Part shown: one piece after another, positions 27,253-35,209 of the stretch
Numbering within the stretch: position 1 is the first letter of the stretch
How the letters are laid out: each line of letters starts with the position of its first letter
Assembly: GCA_902628565.1 (NCBI GenBank)
Contig: CACONR010000007.1
Coordinates: 1-43,697 of the forward strand
DNA length: 43,697 nt
Source of the DNA: an uncultured Pelagibacteraceae bacterium
Lineage (GTDB): Bacteria > Pseudomonadota > Alphaproteobacteria > Pelagibacterales > Pelagibacteraceae
Direction: 5' to 3'
Notes under the pieces: model-generated
The model's input: the letters and a program-made list of their open reading frames with translations, nothing else
What the model was told of the DNA's origin: nothing
The model's database searches: none
Position numbers and translations under genes: made by a program

Positions 27253-27713
27253 ATTTGAAAGAATTGTATCAAGAAATAATTTTAGAACATGGAAAAAATC
27301 CTAGGAATTTAAGGAAGACTAATGATTTTAATAAAGATGCTAAAGGTAATAACCCTTTATGCGGAGACAACGTGCATGTTTATTTAAAACTTAACAATCA
27401 AAGAAAAGTAGAAGATATTTCTTTTGAAGGAAGTGGTTGTGCAATTTCAATGGCCTCTGCTTCAATAATGACAGATTTGATTAAAGGAAAAAGCGACAAT
27501 GAAGCTAAAGAAATTATAGATGATTTTCTTGGAATGATAAAAGAAAATCCAGAACTAAAGTCCTCAATTTTAGAGGAAGATGATAAAACAAAGCTAATGT
27601 GTCTTTCAGGAGTTAAGCAGTATCCTATGAGAGTAAAATGTGCTACTTTATCGTGGCACACTTTAATTTCTGCAATGGAAGATGATGGAAAACAAGTGAG
27701 CACAGAGGATTAG
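27249..27713 (+). CDS. sufU: SufU-type scaffold/sulfur-transfer protein
   Basis: The 154-residue IscU/NifU-N fold protein has the SufU pattern: NPLCGDNVHV, GSGCAISMASASIM and a second cysteine pair in KLMCLSGVKQYPMRVKCATLSW. The extra residues between the second and third cysteines are typical of SufU rather than IscU. By family knowledge it accepts sulfur from SufS. Its start overlaps sufS, and it is 4 bases from the DUF59 gene. Confidence 0.93.
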   Translation: MNLKELYQEIILEHGKNPRNLRKTNDFNKDAKGNNPLCGDNVHVYLKLNNQRKVEDISFEGSGCAISMASASIMTDLIKGKSDNEAKEIIDDFLGMIKENPELKSSILEEDDKTKLMCLSGVKQYPMRVKCATLSWHTLISAMEDDGKQVSTED

Positions 27714-27717
27714 ATCA

Positions 27718-28014
27718 ATGGAAATAAAAGAAAAAATAATAAATGAAATAAGAAAAATTTATGATCCTGAGTTACCAGTAAATATTTACGAACTTGGTTT
27801 AATTTATGATATTCAAGTAAATGGAAATAAAGCTGAAATTAAAATGACCTTAACCACACCAAACTGTCCTGTTGCAGAAAGTTTACCTAAAGAAGTTAAA
27901 GAAGGAGCTATGCAAGTTGAGGGAATCAATGACGTCGATCTTCAATTAGTTTGGGATCCACCTTGGAATAAAGACATGATGTCTGATGCTGCTAAGTTGG
28001 AGTTAAATTTATAA
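27718..28014 (+). CDS. sufT: SufT/MIP18-type DUF59 protein
   Basis: The 98-residue DUF59 (MIP18 family) protein has YDPELPVNIYELGLIY near the N-terminus, MTLTTPNCPVAESLP with the conserved cysteine, and VWDPPWNKDMMSDAAKLEL at the C-terminus. Relatives assist maturation of iron-sulfur proteins, and such genes are usual in suf operons. It is shorter than SufT proteins carrying N-terminal extensions. It overlaps sufA by one base (TAATG). Confidence 0.92.
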   Translation: MEIKEKIINEIRKIYDPELPVNIYELGLIYDIQVNGNKAEIKMTLTTPNCPVAESLPKEVKEGAMQVEGINDVDLQLVWDPPWNKDMMSDAAKLELNL

Positions 28015-28349
28015 TGAGTCCTATAATTAAATTAAGTGAAAATGCAGCTAACAGAATCAAAGAAATTATGTCTAGTGCCGAAAAAGATGCTTTAGGAGTT
28101 AGAGTTTCTGTTAAATCTGGAGGATGTGCAGGCATGTCATATGTAATGGAATATTCTAAAGTACTTAATCCGAATGACGAGGTAATTGAGGATAAGGGAG
28201 TTAAGGTTTTTATAGATTCTGCCGCAGTGATGTACTTATTGGGTACTGAAATGGATTACAAAAAAGAGGATTTTTCCTCAACTTTTGTGTTCAATAATCC
28301 TAATGAAACAGAGAGATGTGGTTGCGGCGAGTCCTTTAAAGTAGAATAA
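28014..28349 (+). CDS. sufA: A-type Fe-S carrier (SufA/IscA/ErpA family)
   Basis: This 111-residue carrier delivers iron-sulfur clusters to target proteins. The three cysteines are in SGGCAGMSY and the C-terminal ERCGCGESF, the standard A-type ligand set. It is the last gene of the suf operon. I cannot tell SufA from ErpA on sequence alone; the operon favours SufA. About 20 bases downstream a weak 5-bp stem (TAGCA/TGCTA, 28373-28386) lacks a U-tract and is not a convincing terminator. Confidence 0.93.
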   Translation: MSPIIKLSENAANRIKEIMSSAEKDALGVRVSVKSGGCAGMSYVMEYSKVLNPNDEVIEDKGVKVFIDSAAVMYLLGTEMDYKKEDFSSTFVFNNPNETERCGCGESFKVE

Positions 28350-28380
28350 AATTTAGTATCCCATAAGTTGCATAGCAGTA

Positions 28381-28409
28381 TTGCTAAAAACGCATAACTA
28401 GTGTATATT
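28381..28409 (+). promoter_or_regulatory. Predicted promoter giving a leaderless mRNA
   Basis: TTGCTA at 28381-28386, a 17-base spacer and TATATT at 28404-28409 form a good sigma70-like promoter. The expected transcription start about 7 bases past the -10 coincides with the ATG at 28416. The -35 is also one arm of a small stem with TAGCA at 28373. Confidence 0.55.
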
Positions 28410-28415
28410 TTATTT

Positions 28416-28586
28416 ATGAATAAATTTGAATTTAGAAATTTGCTTAATTCAGAGGCTAGAAAAGAAAAAAGAAAAAACTTTATTAGATCTCTGATTAAAT
28501 CAGTTAATACTGGTGCAAATGGAACTCAGGATTATGTTGTTAAAAAAGGTCCTGGCAAAAATAAAGTTGCCACTACAAGACAATAA
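28416..28586 (+). CDS. Small basic protein of unknown function
   Basis: I do not recognise this protein. It has 56 residues from ATG 28416 (MNKFEFRNLLNSEARKEKRK), is rich in Lys/Arg/Asn, and has no membrane segment or cysteine; the C-terminal half contains GANGTQDYVVKKGPGKN. An in-frame GTG at 28401 would add five residues but lies inside the predicted promoter. A good promoter upstream and base composition like its neighbours support a real gene. It could be a nucleic-acid- or ribosome-associated peptide. Its stop abuts the stop of convergent glnA with no bases between. Confidence 0.6.
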   Translation: MNKFEFRNLLNSEARKEKRKNFIRSLIKSVNTGANGTQDYVVKKGPGKNKVATTRQ

Positions 28587-29993
28587 TTAACAACTATAGT
28601 ACATCTCGAACTCAATAGGGTGGGGTGTGTGTTCAAAATTATGAATTTCCTCAAATTTTAGTGCAATATAAGCATCAATTTGATCATCAGTAAAAACATT
28701 ACCTTGTTTTAAAAAGTCTCTATCTTTATCCAAACTTTCCATTGCTTCTCTTAATGAGCCACAAACAGTTGGTATTTTTTTAACTTCACTTTCTGATAAA
28801 GCATAAAGATCTTTATCAAATGATTTACCTGGATCAATTTTATTTTTAATACCATCTAATCCAGCCATCAGCATTGCAGCAAAGGTCAAGTATGGATTTC
28901 CAGCTGCATCACCAAATCTTATTTCGCATCTTGCAGCTTTTTTGCTTAAAGTTATTGGAATTCTACACGAAGCCGATCTATTTCTAGCTGAGTAAGCTAA
29001 TAACACAGGAGCTTCAAATCCTGGAATTAATCTTTTATAACTATTTGTTGTAGCATTTGAAAAAGCATTAATAGCTTTTGCGTGTTTTAAAATTCCCCCA
29101 ATATAATGTAAAGCTAAATCAGATAAGCCAGCATATTTATTTCCTGAAAATAATGCTGTGTTGCCTTTCCAAATAGATTGGTGTACGTGCATTCCAGATC
29201 CATTGTCTCCTTTTACTGGCTTTGGCATAAAAGTTGCAGTTTTACCAAAGGAATGTGAAACCATGTGAACTGCGTACTTATATAGCTGTAAGTTATCTGC
29301 TTGATCAACAAGTGTTCCAAAATACATTCCTAATTCATGTTGACTAGGAGCAACTTCATGGTGGTGTTTTTCAACTTTAATACCCATGTCTTTCATTGCC
29401 TTTAAATACTCACTTCTCATATCCTGCTCACTATCAACCGGCGGAACAGGAAAATAACCACCTTTAATTCCTGGTCTATGACCCATATTACCATTTTCGT
29501 ATTCTTTTCCAGAGTTATAAGGGCCTTCTTTGCTATCTATTTTAAAACCTGTTTCATTCATATCATTCTTAAATCTGACATCATCAAACACGAAAAATTC
29601 TGCTTCAGGACCAAAATAAGCTTTATCTCCAATACCTGTTTTTTTTAAATATGCCTCAGCTTTTTTTGCGGTCCCTCTTGGATCTCTTTCATATGGATCT
29701 TTTTTAATTGCATCTAATACATCACAAAATATATTTAAGGTGTTGTGAGATGTGAAAGGATCTACAACTACTCTAGAAACGTCTGGTTTAAGGATCATAT
29801 CAGACTCGTTGATAGCCTTCCATCCCGCAATTGACGAGCCATCAAAGAAAATACCTTCATTTAACATTTCATCATCCACCATTTTCCCATCCATGGTTAC
29901 ATGTTGAAGCTTACCTCTTGGGTCTGTAAATCTTAAATCAACGTATTCAATTTCTTTATCTTTAATTGTTTTTAAAACATCCTTAACGCTCAT
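28587..29993 (-). CDS. glnA: Glutamine synthetase, type I
   Basis: The enzyme makes glutamine from glutamate, ammonia and ATP as a dodecamer and is the main ammonium assimilation step. The 468-residue protein matches the GSI-beta length. Visible motifs: [17 protein letters not shown], the [13 protein letters not shown] metal site, [23 protein letters not shown], and Tyr397 in [11 protein letters not shown], the adenylylation site of this subclass. It is alone on the minus strand between the small basic gene and the divergent YbaK-like gene. Upstream are AGGAG and a dyad at 30005-30035. Confidence 0.98.
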   Translation of the reverse strand: MSVKDVLKTIKDKEIEYVDLRFTDPRGKLQHVTMDGKMVDDEMLNEGIFFDGSSIAGWKAINESDMILKPDVSRVVVDPFTSHNTLNIFCDVLDAIKKDPYERDPRGTAKKAEAYLKKTGIGDKAYFGPEAEFFVFDDVRFKNDMNETGFKIDSKEGPYNSGKEYENGNMGHRPGIKGGYFPVPPVDSEQDMRSEYLKAMKDMGIKVEKHHHEVAPSQHELGMYFGTLVDQADNLQLYKYAVHMVSHSFGKTATFMPKPVKGDNGSGMHVHQSIWKGNTALFSGNKYAGLSDLALHYIGGILKHAKAINAFSNATTNSYKRLIPGFEAPVLLAYSARNRSASCRIPITLSKKAARCEIRFGDAAGNPYLTFAAMLMAGLDGIKNKIDPGKSFDKDLYALSESEVKKIPTVCGSLREAMESLDKDRDFLKQGNVFTDDQIDAYIALKFEEIHNFEHTPHPIEFEMYYSC

Positions 29994-30004
29994 ATATTCT
30001 CCTA

Positions 30005-30035
30005 CTTGAAATTAGACATATCTATCAAATTCAAG
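30005..30035 (-). promoter_or_regulatory. Dyad in the glnA upstream region
   Basis: CTTGAA at 30005-30010 and TTCAAG at 30030-30035 are inverted, with near-symmetric flanks (AATT/AAATT) and an inner AGA...TCT. It lies 12-42 bases upstream of the glnA start, beside its AGGAG. It could be an operator or a 5' leader hairpin. I see no NtrC-like or sigma54 consensus. Confidence 0.35.
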
Positions 30036-30132
30036 CAAATAAATAATACCCTTTTAATAAATATCACCTATGCAATTTTTACATAAGTGTATTAATATTT
30101 AAAAATAAAGAATAACAATTAAAGGTTGAATA

Positions 30133-30612
30133 ATGAGTATATTAAACAAAGTAGCAGTTAAAAGAGTAGAAAAATTGTTGAAAGAATTTGATAAAAATCT
30201 AAGCGTCAAGGCTCTGGAAACATCAGCAAGAACTGCAGAGGAGGCAGCTTCATCTTTAGGTTGCGAGATAGGCGCAATAGTAAAAAGTTTACTTTTTAAA
30301 ACAGAGAATAATTTTGTTTTATGTCTAGTGAGTGGAGATAAAAAAGTTAGCCTAAATAAAGTAAAAAAAACTTTAAAAATTAAAGATGCTTCAATGGCAT
30401 CCGCTGATGAGGTAAAAAGTATAACTGGATTTACAATTGGTGGTGTTTCACCAATAGGTCATCAAACTAAGATTAAAATATTTATTGATAATTCTTTAAA
30501 TAGATATGAAGATCTATTTGCAGCTGCTGGACATCCAAATTGTGTATTTAAAATAACTTATAATAATTTAAAAGAAATAACTAATGGTTCAATTAAAGAT
30601 ATCGTAGAATGA
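30133..30612 (+). CDS. YbaK/EbsC-family aminoacyl-tRNA deacylase
   Basis: Members hydrolyse mischarged aminoacyl-tRNA such as Cys- or Ala-tRNA-Pro in trans. The 159-residue protein shows ARTAEEAASSLGCEIGAIVKSLLFK with the conserved lysine, LVSGDKKVSLNK, GFTIGGVSPIGH and FAAAGHPNCVFKI. The GGVSPIG segment is typical of the family. The specific tRNA substrate cannot be read. An AAAGG ribosome-binding site precedes the ATG by 8 bases. The stop overlaps the next gene as ATGA, so it forms an operon with the EamA permease. Confidence 0.88.
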   Translation: MSILNKVAVKRVEKLLKEFDKNLSVKALETSARTAEEAASSLGCEIGAIVKSLLFKTENNFVLCLVSGDKKVSLNKVKKTLKIKDASMASADEVKSITGFTIGGVSPIGHQTKIKIFIDNSLNRYEDLFAAAGHPNCVFKITYNNLKEITNGSIKDIVE

Positions 30613-31496
30613 GACAACCAAAATTATTAGATTATGTTTTATTAACTTTTTTAGCACTTATTTGGGCTTCAGCTTTTTTTAACATTAAAATAGCAACTTA
30701 TTCATTTGGTCCAGTTACTATTGCTTTTTTAAGAGTTTTTTTTGGCGCAATACCAGTTTTATTATTATGTTATTTTAAGAATATTAAGATTGAAGCATTT
30801 TCCAAAGATTGGCATTGGTTTGCAATAATTGGATTTATAAACTTAGTTGCTCCATTTTTTCTTATAGCCTATGGAGTAAAATCTGTACAAAGTAATTTAG
30901 CTGCAATTCTGATGTCAACAACACCATTAAGCTCAACAGTCCTTGGTCACTTCTATACAAAAAATGAAAAATTTAATTTTATAAAAACTTTTGGAATATT
31001 AATTGGTTTCTCGGGAATATTATATCTATTTTCAGATAATTTATTAATTGATGAAAATAATTTTTTTTCAGCAATATTAATCCTTGTTGGTTCTACTTGT
31101 TATGTAATTGGTGGAGTTTTGACTTTGAAAATAAGTAAGAAAAAAAATGAAAATGTAACCGGTTCCATTTTAATATGGGCAGTAATAATTTTAATTCCTT
31201 TAGTCGGTTTTATTGAGCAACCATGGAACACTACACCAAGATTAGACTCAACAATATCTGTCATATATTTAGGGCTTGTCTCAACCGGTCTTGCTTGGTT
31301 GTTAAGATTTAGAATTTTAATTAATAATGGTTTAATTTTTCAATCTCAAGTATCATATTTGATCCCAATCTTTGGAACTATCTTAAGTTATATTTTCTTA
31401 AAGGAATTAATAACAATTAAAGTATTAATATCACTAATAGCTGTTGTGGTGGGTATTTATTTTGTAAGAAAAGCAGATAGCTCAAAACTTATTTAA
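30609..31496 (+). CDS. EamA/DMT-family permease
   Basis: This 295-residue inner-membrane protein has about ten hydrophobic segments in two EamA repeats (roughly residues 8-140 and 150-285). WASAFFNIKIA in the first helix and FLRVFFGAIP are typical of the drug/metabolite transporter superfamily. The substrate is unknown; relatives export amino acids or other metabolites. It is coupled to the deacylase gene by a 4-base overlap and overlaps convergent 31489 by 8 bases. Confidence 0.88.
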   Translation: MRQPKLLDYVLLTFLALIWASAFFNIKIATYSFGPVTIAFLRVFFGAIPVLLLCYFKNIKIEAFSKDWHWFAIIGFINLVAPFFLIAYGVKSVQSNLAAILMSTTPLSSTVLGHFYTKNEKFNFIKTFGILIGFSGILYLFSDNLLIDENNFFSAILILVGSTCYVIGGVLTLKISKKKNENVTGSILIWAVIILIPLVGFIEQPWNTTPRLDSTISVIYLGLVSTGLAWLLRFRILINNGLIFQSQVSYLIPIFGTILSYIFLKELITIKVLISLIAVVVGIYFVRKADSSKLI

Positions 31497-32397
31497 GTTT
31501 TGAAAAAGCTTTAATGTGTGATGGCCTGGTTTCACAACATCCACCTATTATCGTAGCTCCTGCATCTTTAAACTTTTTTGCAAATTCATACATTTTGTCA
31601 GGAGTCAAATCTTTTCGTACACCAAGAAATTCGTTTGGGTTCCCAGTTTTACTATTATTGTATGCACCAGTATAATTTGGTTTGGGGTTAGTAGTTACAA
31701 ATGCATTTAATTTAAATCCAAACGGAATACCTAAATTCTTTAATTCATCTAGATTAAGTTCATAATTTTCAGGAGACACACAGGATAAAATTAGTCCTAG
31801 TAAATTCTCATGTTTAATATTCTTAATTAAGTCAGTAATTTTTTCACCACTAGGTAAATTTGTTCCATCTGAAATGTGTGCACCTATGAGGTAAGGTTTG
31901 TCAAATTCTTTAATACTTTCCATAGCTATTTTTACCTCTCTTACACTACTCAAAACGTCAAAATAAAAGAAATCTATATAAGGATTAAGTATTTTTGCCT
32001 GACTATTAAAATTTTCCATAATTTCATTTTCTTCTCTATCATCTGCTTCGTATGTTAAATTTTGAGGAGGTAAGCCTCCAGCAATTAAAACATTAGGAAA
32101 AGTTTCTTTGACTTTCAGAGCTATTTCACCGGCTTTTTTGTTTAAATATTCATATTTGTCCAAAATATCATTATCTCTCAAACGAGATTTTCTTGTTGTG
32201 AAAGTTGTTGTTACAATAACTTCAGCACCTGCTTTGATAAAATCGAGATGAGTGTCTAGTACAAGTTTATGGTATTTTTCATGAAGTAAAGCATTGGTAC
32301 TCCATAGAGTACCGTTTGGCTTCATACCTCTAGCAAGAAGTTCTTGACCCATCCCACCATCTAAGATTTTCAAACTCTTAAAAATATTTTTGTCCAT
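31489..32397 (-). CDS. Homocysteine S-methyltransferase family protein
   Basis: The family moves a methyl group from S-methylmethionine, betaine or a similar donor to homocysteine using a zinc-bound thiolate. The 302-residue barrel begins LDGGMGQELLARG and has TTTFTTRKSRL. The three zinc cysteines are present: one in LSCVSPENYE (about residue 206) and the C-terminal pair in GGCCETRPSHI. It is probably an S-methylmethionine-type or broad enzyme rather than cobalamin MetH, which is much larger. No methionine-linked gene is adjacent, so the donor is unresolved. No SAM riboswitch is seen in the short leader. Confidence 0.85.
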   Translation of the reverse strand: MDKNIFKSLKILDGGMGQELLARGMKPNGTLWSTNALLHEKYHKLVLDTHLDFIKAGAEVIVTTTFTTRKSRLRDNDILDKYEYLNKKAGEIALKVKETFPNVLIAGGLPPQNLTYEADDREENEIMENFNSQAKILNPYIDFFYFDVLSSVREVKIAMESIKEFDKPYLIGAHISDGTNLPSGEKITDLIKNIKHENLLGLILSCVSPENYELNLDELKNLGIPFGFKLNAFVTTNPKPNYTGAYNNSKTGNPNEFLGVRKDLTPDKMYEFAKKFKDAGATIIGGCCETRPSHIKAFSKLK

Positions 32398-32448
32398 TAA
32401 TTTGATTTAACTGCCTAATTGAAAATATTATTCAATTTAATTCTAAAC

Positions 32449-32477
32449 ACAACATGTTGTAATGACTACAATTGTAG
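32449..32477. promoter_or_regulatory. Two tandem 12-bp palindromes upstream of the aldehyde dehydrogenase gene
   Basis: ACAACATGTTGT at 32449-32460 and CTACAATTGTAG at 32466-32477 are both perfect palindromes, with centres 17 bases apart. A third dyad, TTGTA (32457-32461) with TACAA (32467-32471), bridges them. The cluster lies 60-88 bases before the gene start at 32537 in a 139-base divergent gap, where an operator would be expected. The regulator is not known. Confidence 0.45.
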
Positions 32478-32536
32478 GTAGAAAATAAAAATTCTAACAA
32501 ATAGACACAAGCTAATATTCTTAGTTAAATGGTTAT

Positions 32537-32731
32537 ATGGCTACTAAAAGAAAGTTTAAAGCTAAGCCAAAGACCAAAAGAAAAAAAAATAAATTGGTCA
32601 AATTTTCTAGAAAAAAAATAAAAACGAGAAAAAAGGTCGTGATAAAGAAGTCTGCGACTAAGAAACGTTCAAAAAAATCTAGAAAAAATAATAAGCTAAA
32701 ACCAACTAAAAAAACAAGAGGAGTAAAAAAA
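32537..32731 (+). CDS. Lysine/arginine-rich leader in frame with the aldehyde dehydrogenase
   Basis: This 65-codon stretch (ATG 32537 up to the codon before 32732) is uninterrupted and in the same frame as the downstream dehydrogenase. It encodes about half Lys and Arg ([20 protein letters not shown] and onward to TKKTRGVKK) with almost no acidic residues. It resembles histone-H1-like or ribosomal-protein tails, not any dehydrogenase domain. It may be an N-terminal extension of the enzyme, or a separate early start whose ribosomes read through, with the enzyme made from ATG 32732. There is no clear Shine-Dalgarno before 32537. Function is unknown. Confidence 0.5.
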
Positions 32732-34276
32732 ATGAGTGCAGAAGCTATGAAAGTGTCATCTGTATTAGATACTTCTCATTTAAAGGTTAAATTTCCATTT
32801 AAAGCAAAATATGGAAACTACATAAACGGAAAGTTTGTGGAGCCAAAATCTGGTAAGTATTTTGATAATACTTCACCGATTTCAAATGAGGTTATCTGTT
32901 CGATCGCACGATCAAATGAAAAAGACGTAGACGCTGCATTAGATGCAGCTCACGCAGCTTTCCCAACTTGGGGTAAAACTTCAATCACGGAAAGATCAAA
33001 CATTCTTCTTAAAATTGCAGATGTCATTGAGAAAAATCTTAATGTGTTAGCAACTGCAGAATGTTTAGATAATGGTAAGCCGATAAGAGAATGTATGGCT
33101 GCTGATTTACCACTAGTAGTAGATCATTGGAGATATTTTGCTGGAGTAATCAGAGCAGAAGAAGGTTCAGTTGCCGAAATAAGCAATAGTGAATATTCTT
33201 ATCACATTCCTGAGCCTTTAGGTGTAGTTGGTCAAATTATACCTTGGAACTTTCCATTATTAATGGCAACTTGGAAACTTGCTCCAGCTTTAGCTGCAGG
33301 AAACTGTGTAGTGCTTAAACCAGCTGAGCAAACACCAGCATCAATCATGTTACTTATGGAACTTATTGGAGACTTATTACCTCCAGGAGTAGTAAATATT
33401 GTAAGCGGTTATGGTTTAGAAGCTGGTAAACCACTAGCATCATCTAAAAGAATCAAAAAGATTGCTTTTACTGGTGAAACAACAACTGGTAGATTGATAA
33501 TGCAATATGCATCTCAAAACTTAATACCAATTACGTTGGAGCTAGGTGGAAAATCTCCTAACATTTTCTTTGAAGACGTCATGGCTAAAGACGATGATTT
33601 CTTTGATAAATGTCTTGAAGGTTTTGCAATGTTCACTTTAAACCAAGGTGAAGTTTGTACTTGTCCGAGTAGAGTACTAGTTCAAGAGTCTATCTATGAT
33701 AAGTTCATGGAAAAAGCTATTGCTAGAACTAAAGCTGTTAAGCAAGATAATCCTTTAAAAATGGAAACAATGATTGGAGCACAAGCATCATTAGAACAAA
33801 TGGAAAAAATTAAATCTTATCTAGATTTAGGTAAGAAAGAAGGTGCCAAAGTTCTATGTGGTGGAAGTGTTGCTAAAATCAATAGTGGGTTAGAAAAAGG
33901 AAACTATATCGAGCCAACTATTTTTGAGGGTAATAATTCAATGCGTATCTTCCAAGAAGAAATTTTTGGACCAGTTGTATCGGTAACTAAATTTAAAGAT
34001 GAGGCAGAGGCATTAGAAATTGCTAATGATACACTTTATGGTTTAGGTGCAGGTGTTTGGACTAGAAATGGAAACATTGCATACAGAATGGGTAGAGAAA
34101 TACAAGCGGGTAGAGTTTGGACAAACTGTTACCATGCTTATCCTGCACATGCTGCATTCGGTGGATATAAACAATCTGGTATCGGAAGAGAAACACATAA
34201 AATGATGCTTAACCACTATAGACAAGTGAAAAATCTTCACGTGTCTTATAGTGAGAAAAAATTAGGCTTCTTTTAA
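32732..34276 (+). CDS. NAD-dependent aldehyde dehydrogenase, AldB/ExaC type
   Basis: This enzyme probably oxidises acetaldehyde or a similar short aldehyde to the acid. From ATG 32732 it has 514 residues, the usual size for AldB-like enzymes; AAGAGGAG at 32716-32723 with an 8-base spacer supports this start. Visible are [32 protein letters not shown] with the Lys and Glu of the NAD site, FTGETTTGR, catalytic Glu270 in LELGGKSPN and Cys309 in GEVCTCPSR, and [10 protein letters not shown]. The following DUF779 gene is a common partner of this subfamily. A strong terminator lies 18 bases after its stop. Confidence 0.92.
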   Translation: MSAEAMKVSSVLDTSHLKVKFPFKAKYGNYINGKFVEPKSGKYFDNTSPISNEVICSIARSNEKDVDAALDAAHAAFPTWGKTSITERSNILLKIADVIEKNLNVLATAECLDNGKPIRECMAADLPLVVDHWRYFAGVIRAEEGSVAEISNSEYSYHIPEPLGVVGQIIPWNFPLLMATWKLAPALAAGNCVVLKPAEQTPASIMLLMELIGDLLPPGVVNIVSGYGLEAGKPLASSKRIKKIAFTGETTTGRLIMQYASQNLIPITLELGGKSPNIFFEDVMAKDDDFFDKCLEGFAMFTLNQGEVCTCPSRVLVQESIYDKFMEKAIARTKAVKQDNPLKMETMIGAQASLEQMEKIKSYLDLGKKEGAKVLCGGSVAKINSGLEKGNYIEPTIFEGNNSMRIFQEEIFGPVVSVTKFKDEAEALEIANDTLYGLGAGVWTRNGNIAYRMGREIQAGRVWTNCYHAYPAHAAFGGYKQSGIGRETHKMMLNHYRQVKNLHVSYSEKKLGFF

Positions 34277-34293
34277 AAGATAACTTATATATA

Positions 34294-34326
34294 ATGGCCC
34301 GTGAGGAATCACGGGCCATATTTTTT
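34294..34326 (+). terminator. Intrinsic terminator between the aldehyde dehydrogenase and DUF779 genes
   Basis: ATGGCCCGTGA (34294-34304) and TCACGGGCCAT (34309-34319) form a perfect 11-bp stem closed by a GGAA (GNRA-type) loop, followed by A and six T. The U-tract ends at the base before the DUF779 ATG at 34327. The GC-rich stem stands out in this AT-rich sequence. Confidence 0.93.
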
Positions 34327-34680
34327 ATGAAAGTAAAAGCAACAGACTCAGCATTAAAATTAATTGAGGAGCTTAAAGCTCAACATGGTGATGAGTTGCT
34401 ATTCCATCAATCTGGTGGATGTTGTGATGGAAGTGCACCGATGTGCTATCCTAGAAATGAGTATATGGTTGGTTCAAGTGATGTAAAATTAGGAGAGATT
34501 GGTGGTCTTCCTTTTTATATGAATGATGATCAATATGAAAAATGGAAAAATACTGATTTAACTATTGATGCTGTAAAAGGCATTGGTGGAATGTTTTCAC
34601 TAGATAATGGCACAGGAAAAAGATTTTTGACAAGATCTGAGATTTGTTTGGTTGTTGATAACGACACAAAAAAAAATTAA
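34327..34680 (+). CDS. DUF779 domain-containing protein
   Basis: The function is unknown; such genes often neighbour acetaldehyde dehydrogenases, as here. The 117-residue protein from ATG 34327 begins MKVKATDSALKLIEEL, as homologues do, and has the family hallmark FHQSGGCCDGSAPMCYP with three cysteines, which could bind metal, plus FYMNDDQYEKWK and GMFSLDNGTGKRFL. The earlier in-frame ATG at 34294 is the first base of a terminator hairpin and its 11 extra residues do not fit. No ribosome-binding site is present because the hairpin occupies that region. Confidence 0.88.
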   Translation: MKVKATDSALKLIEELKAQHGDELLFHQSGGCCDGSAPMCYPRNEYMVGSSDVKLGEIGGLPFYMNDDQYEKWKNTDLTIDAVKGIGGMFSLDNGTGKRFLTRSEICLVVDNDTKKN

Positions 34681-34697
34681 TTAATCTAAAAATTTTA

Positions 34698-35171
34698 ATG
34701 TCTGTTTACCTAAGTTCTCAAAAGATAATTAAAGATTGGATAGATTATAATGATCATATGAATGTTTCATATTATCTTTTGATTTTTGATAAATATGGCG
34801 CAGATATTTTAAATAGTATTTTTAAAATGGGAGAACATTCAGCAAAAACGACTGGCAAAAGTACTATGATTGTTGAATCTAATATTACTTATAATCAAGA
34901 ACTTAAACTTAATGATGAGGTTGATGTGAATTTAGTATATTTTGATCATGATAAAAAAAGACTTCAATATAAAATGGAAATGAATCATAAAGAAAAAAAA
35001 TTTTTAGCATCAACAATAGAAGTTCTTGCCTTATATGTTGATCTAAAGAGTAGAAAAGTTTCTGAATTTGAAGATGAAAAAGTAAAAATTATGGATGATT
35101 ATATTAAAGAGCATTCTTCAAAATTTGACAATAAAGATTTAAAGTTTTCCTCAAAGTTAAAAAAAAATTAA
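34698..35171 (+). CDS. 4HBT-family acyl-CoA thioesterase
   Basis: The 157-residue hotdog-fold protein has the thioesterase signature DWIDYNDHMNVSYYLLIFDKYGAD at residues 14-37, with the catalytic Asp of this subgroup in YNDHMN, followed by SNITYNQELKLNDEVDVN. Relatives include YbgC-like and carnitine-derived betainyl-CoA thioesterases; the acyl group here is unknown. It lies 17 bases after the DUF779 gene. The stop at 35171 is directly followed by the terminator of the convergent GYD gene. Confidence 0.82.
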   Translation: MSVYLSSQKIIKDWIDYNDHMNVSYYLLIFDKYGADILNSIFKMGEHSAKTTGKSTMIVESNITYNQELKLNDEVDVNLVYFDHDKKRLQYKMEMNHKEKKFLASTIEVLALYVDLKSRKVSEFEDEKVKIMDDYIKEHSSKFDNKDLKFSSKLKKN

Positions 35172-35200
35172 CATAACTCCCAGTCCGCAGCTGGAAGTTA
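35160..35200 (-). terminator. Intrinsic terminator of the GYD-domain gene (minus strand)
   Basis: On the minus strand ATAACTTCCAG and CTGGGAGTTAT (35200-35172) pair over 11 positions with one G-U, with a 7-base loop, then a T-rich stretch from the complement of the A-tract at 35160-35168. On the plus strand the same arms contain a C-A mismatch, so the minus direction is favoured. It is the only terminator found at a convergent junction in this window. Confidence 0.8.
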
Positions 35201-35209
35201 TATTAAAAT

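Noticed and set aside
28373..28386. Terminator of the suf operon
   Set aside because: The 5-bp stem is weak and is followed by A rather than T; it overlaps the predicted promoter of the small gene.
30036..30132. sigma54 promoter for glnA
   Set aside because: No GG-N10-GC pattern with proper spacing was found on the minus strand of the gap.
32398..32448. SAM-type riboswitch before the homocysteine methyltransferase
   Set aside because: SAR11 has SAM-V riboswitches near methionine genes, but this leader shows no matching pseudoknot elements and is mostly AT-rich.
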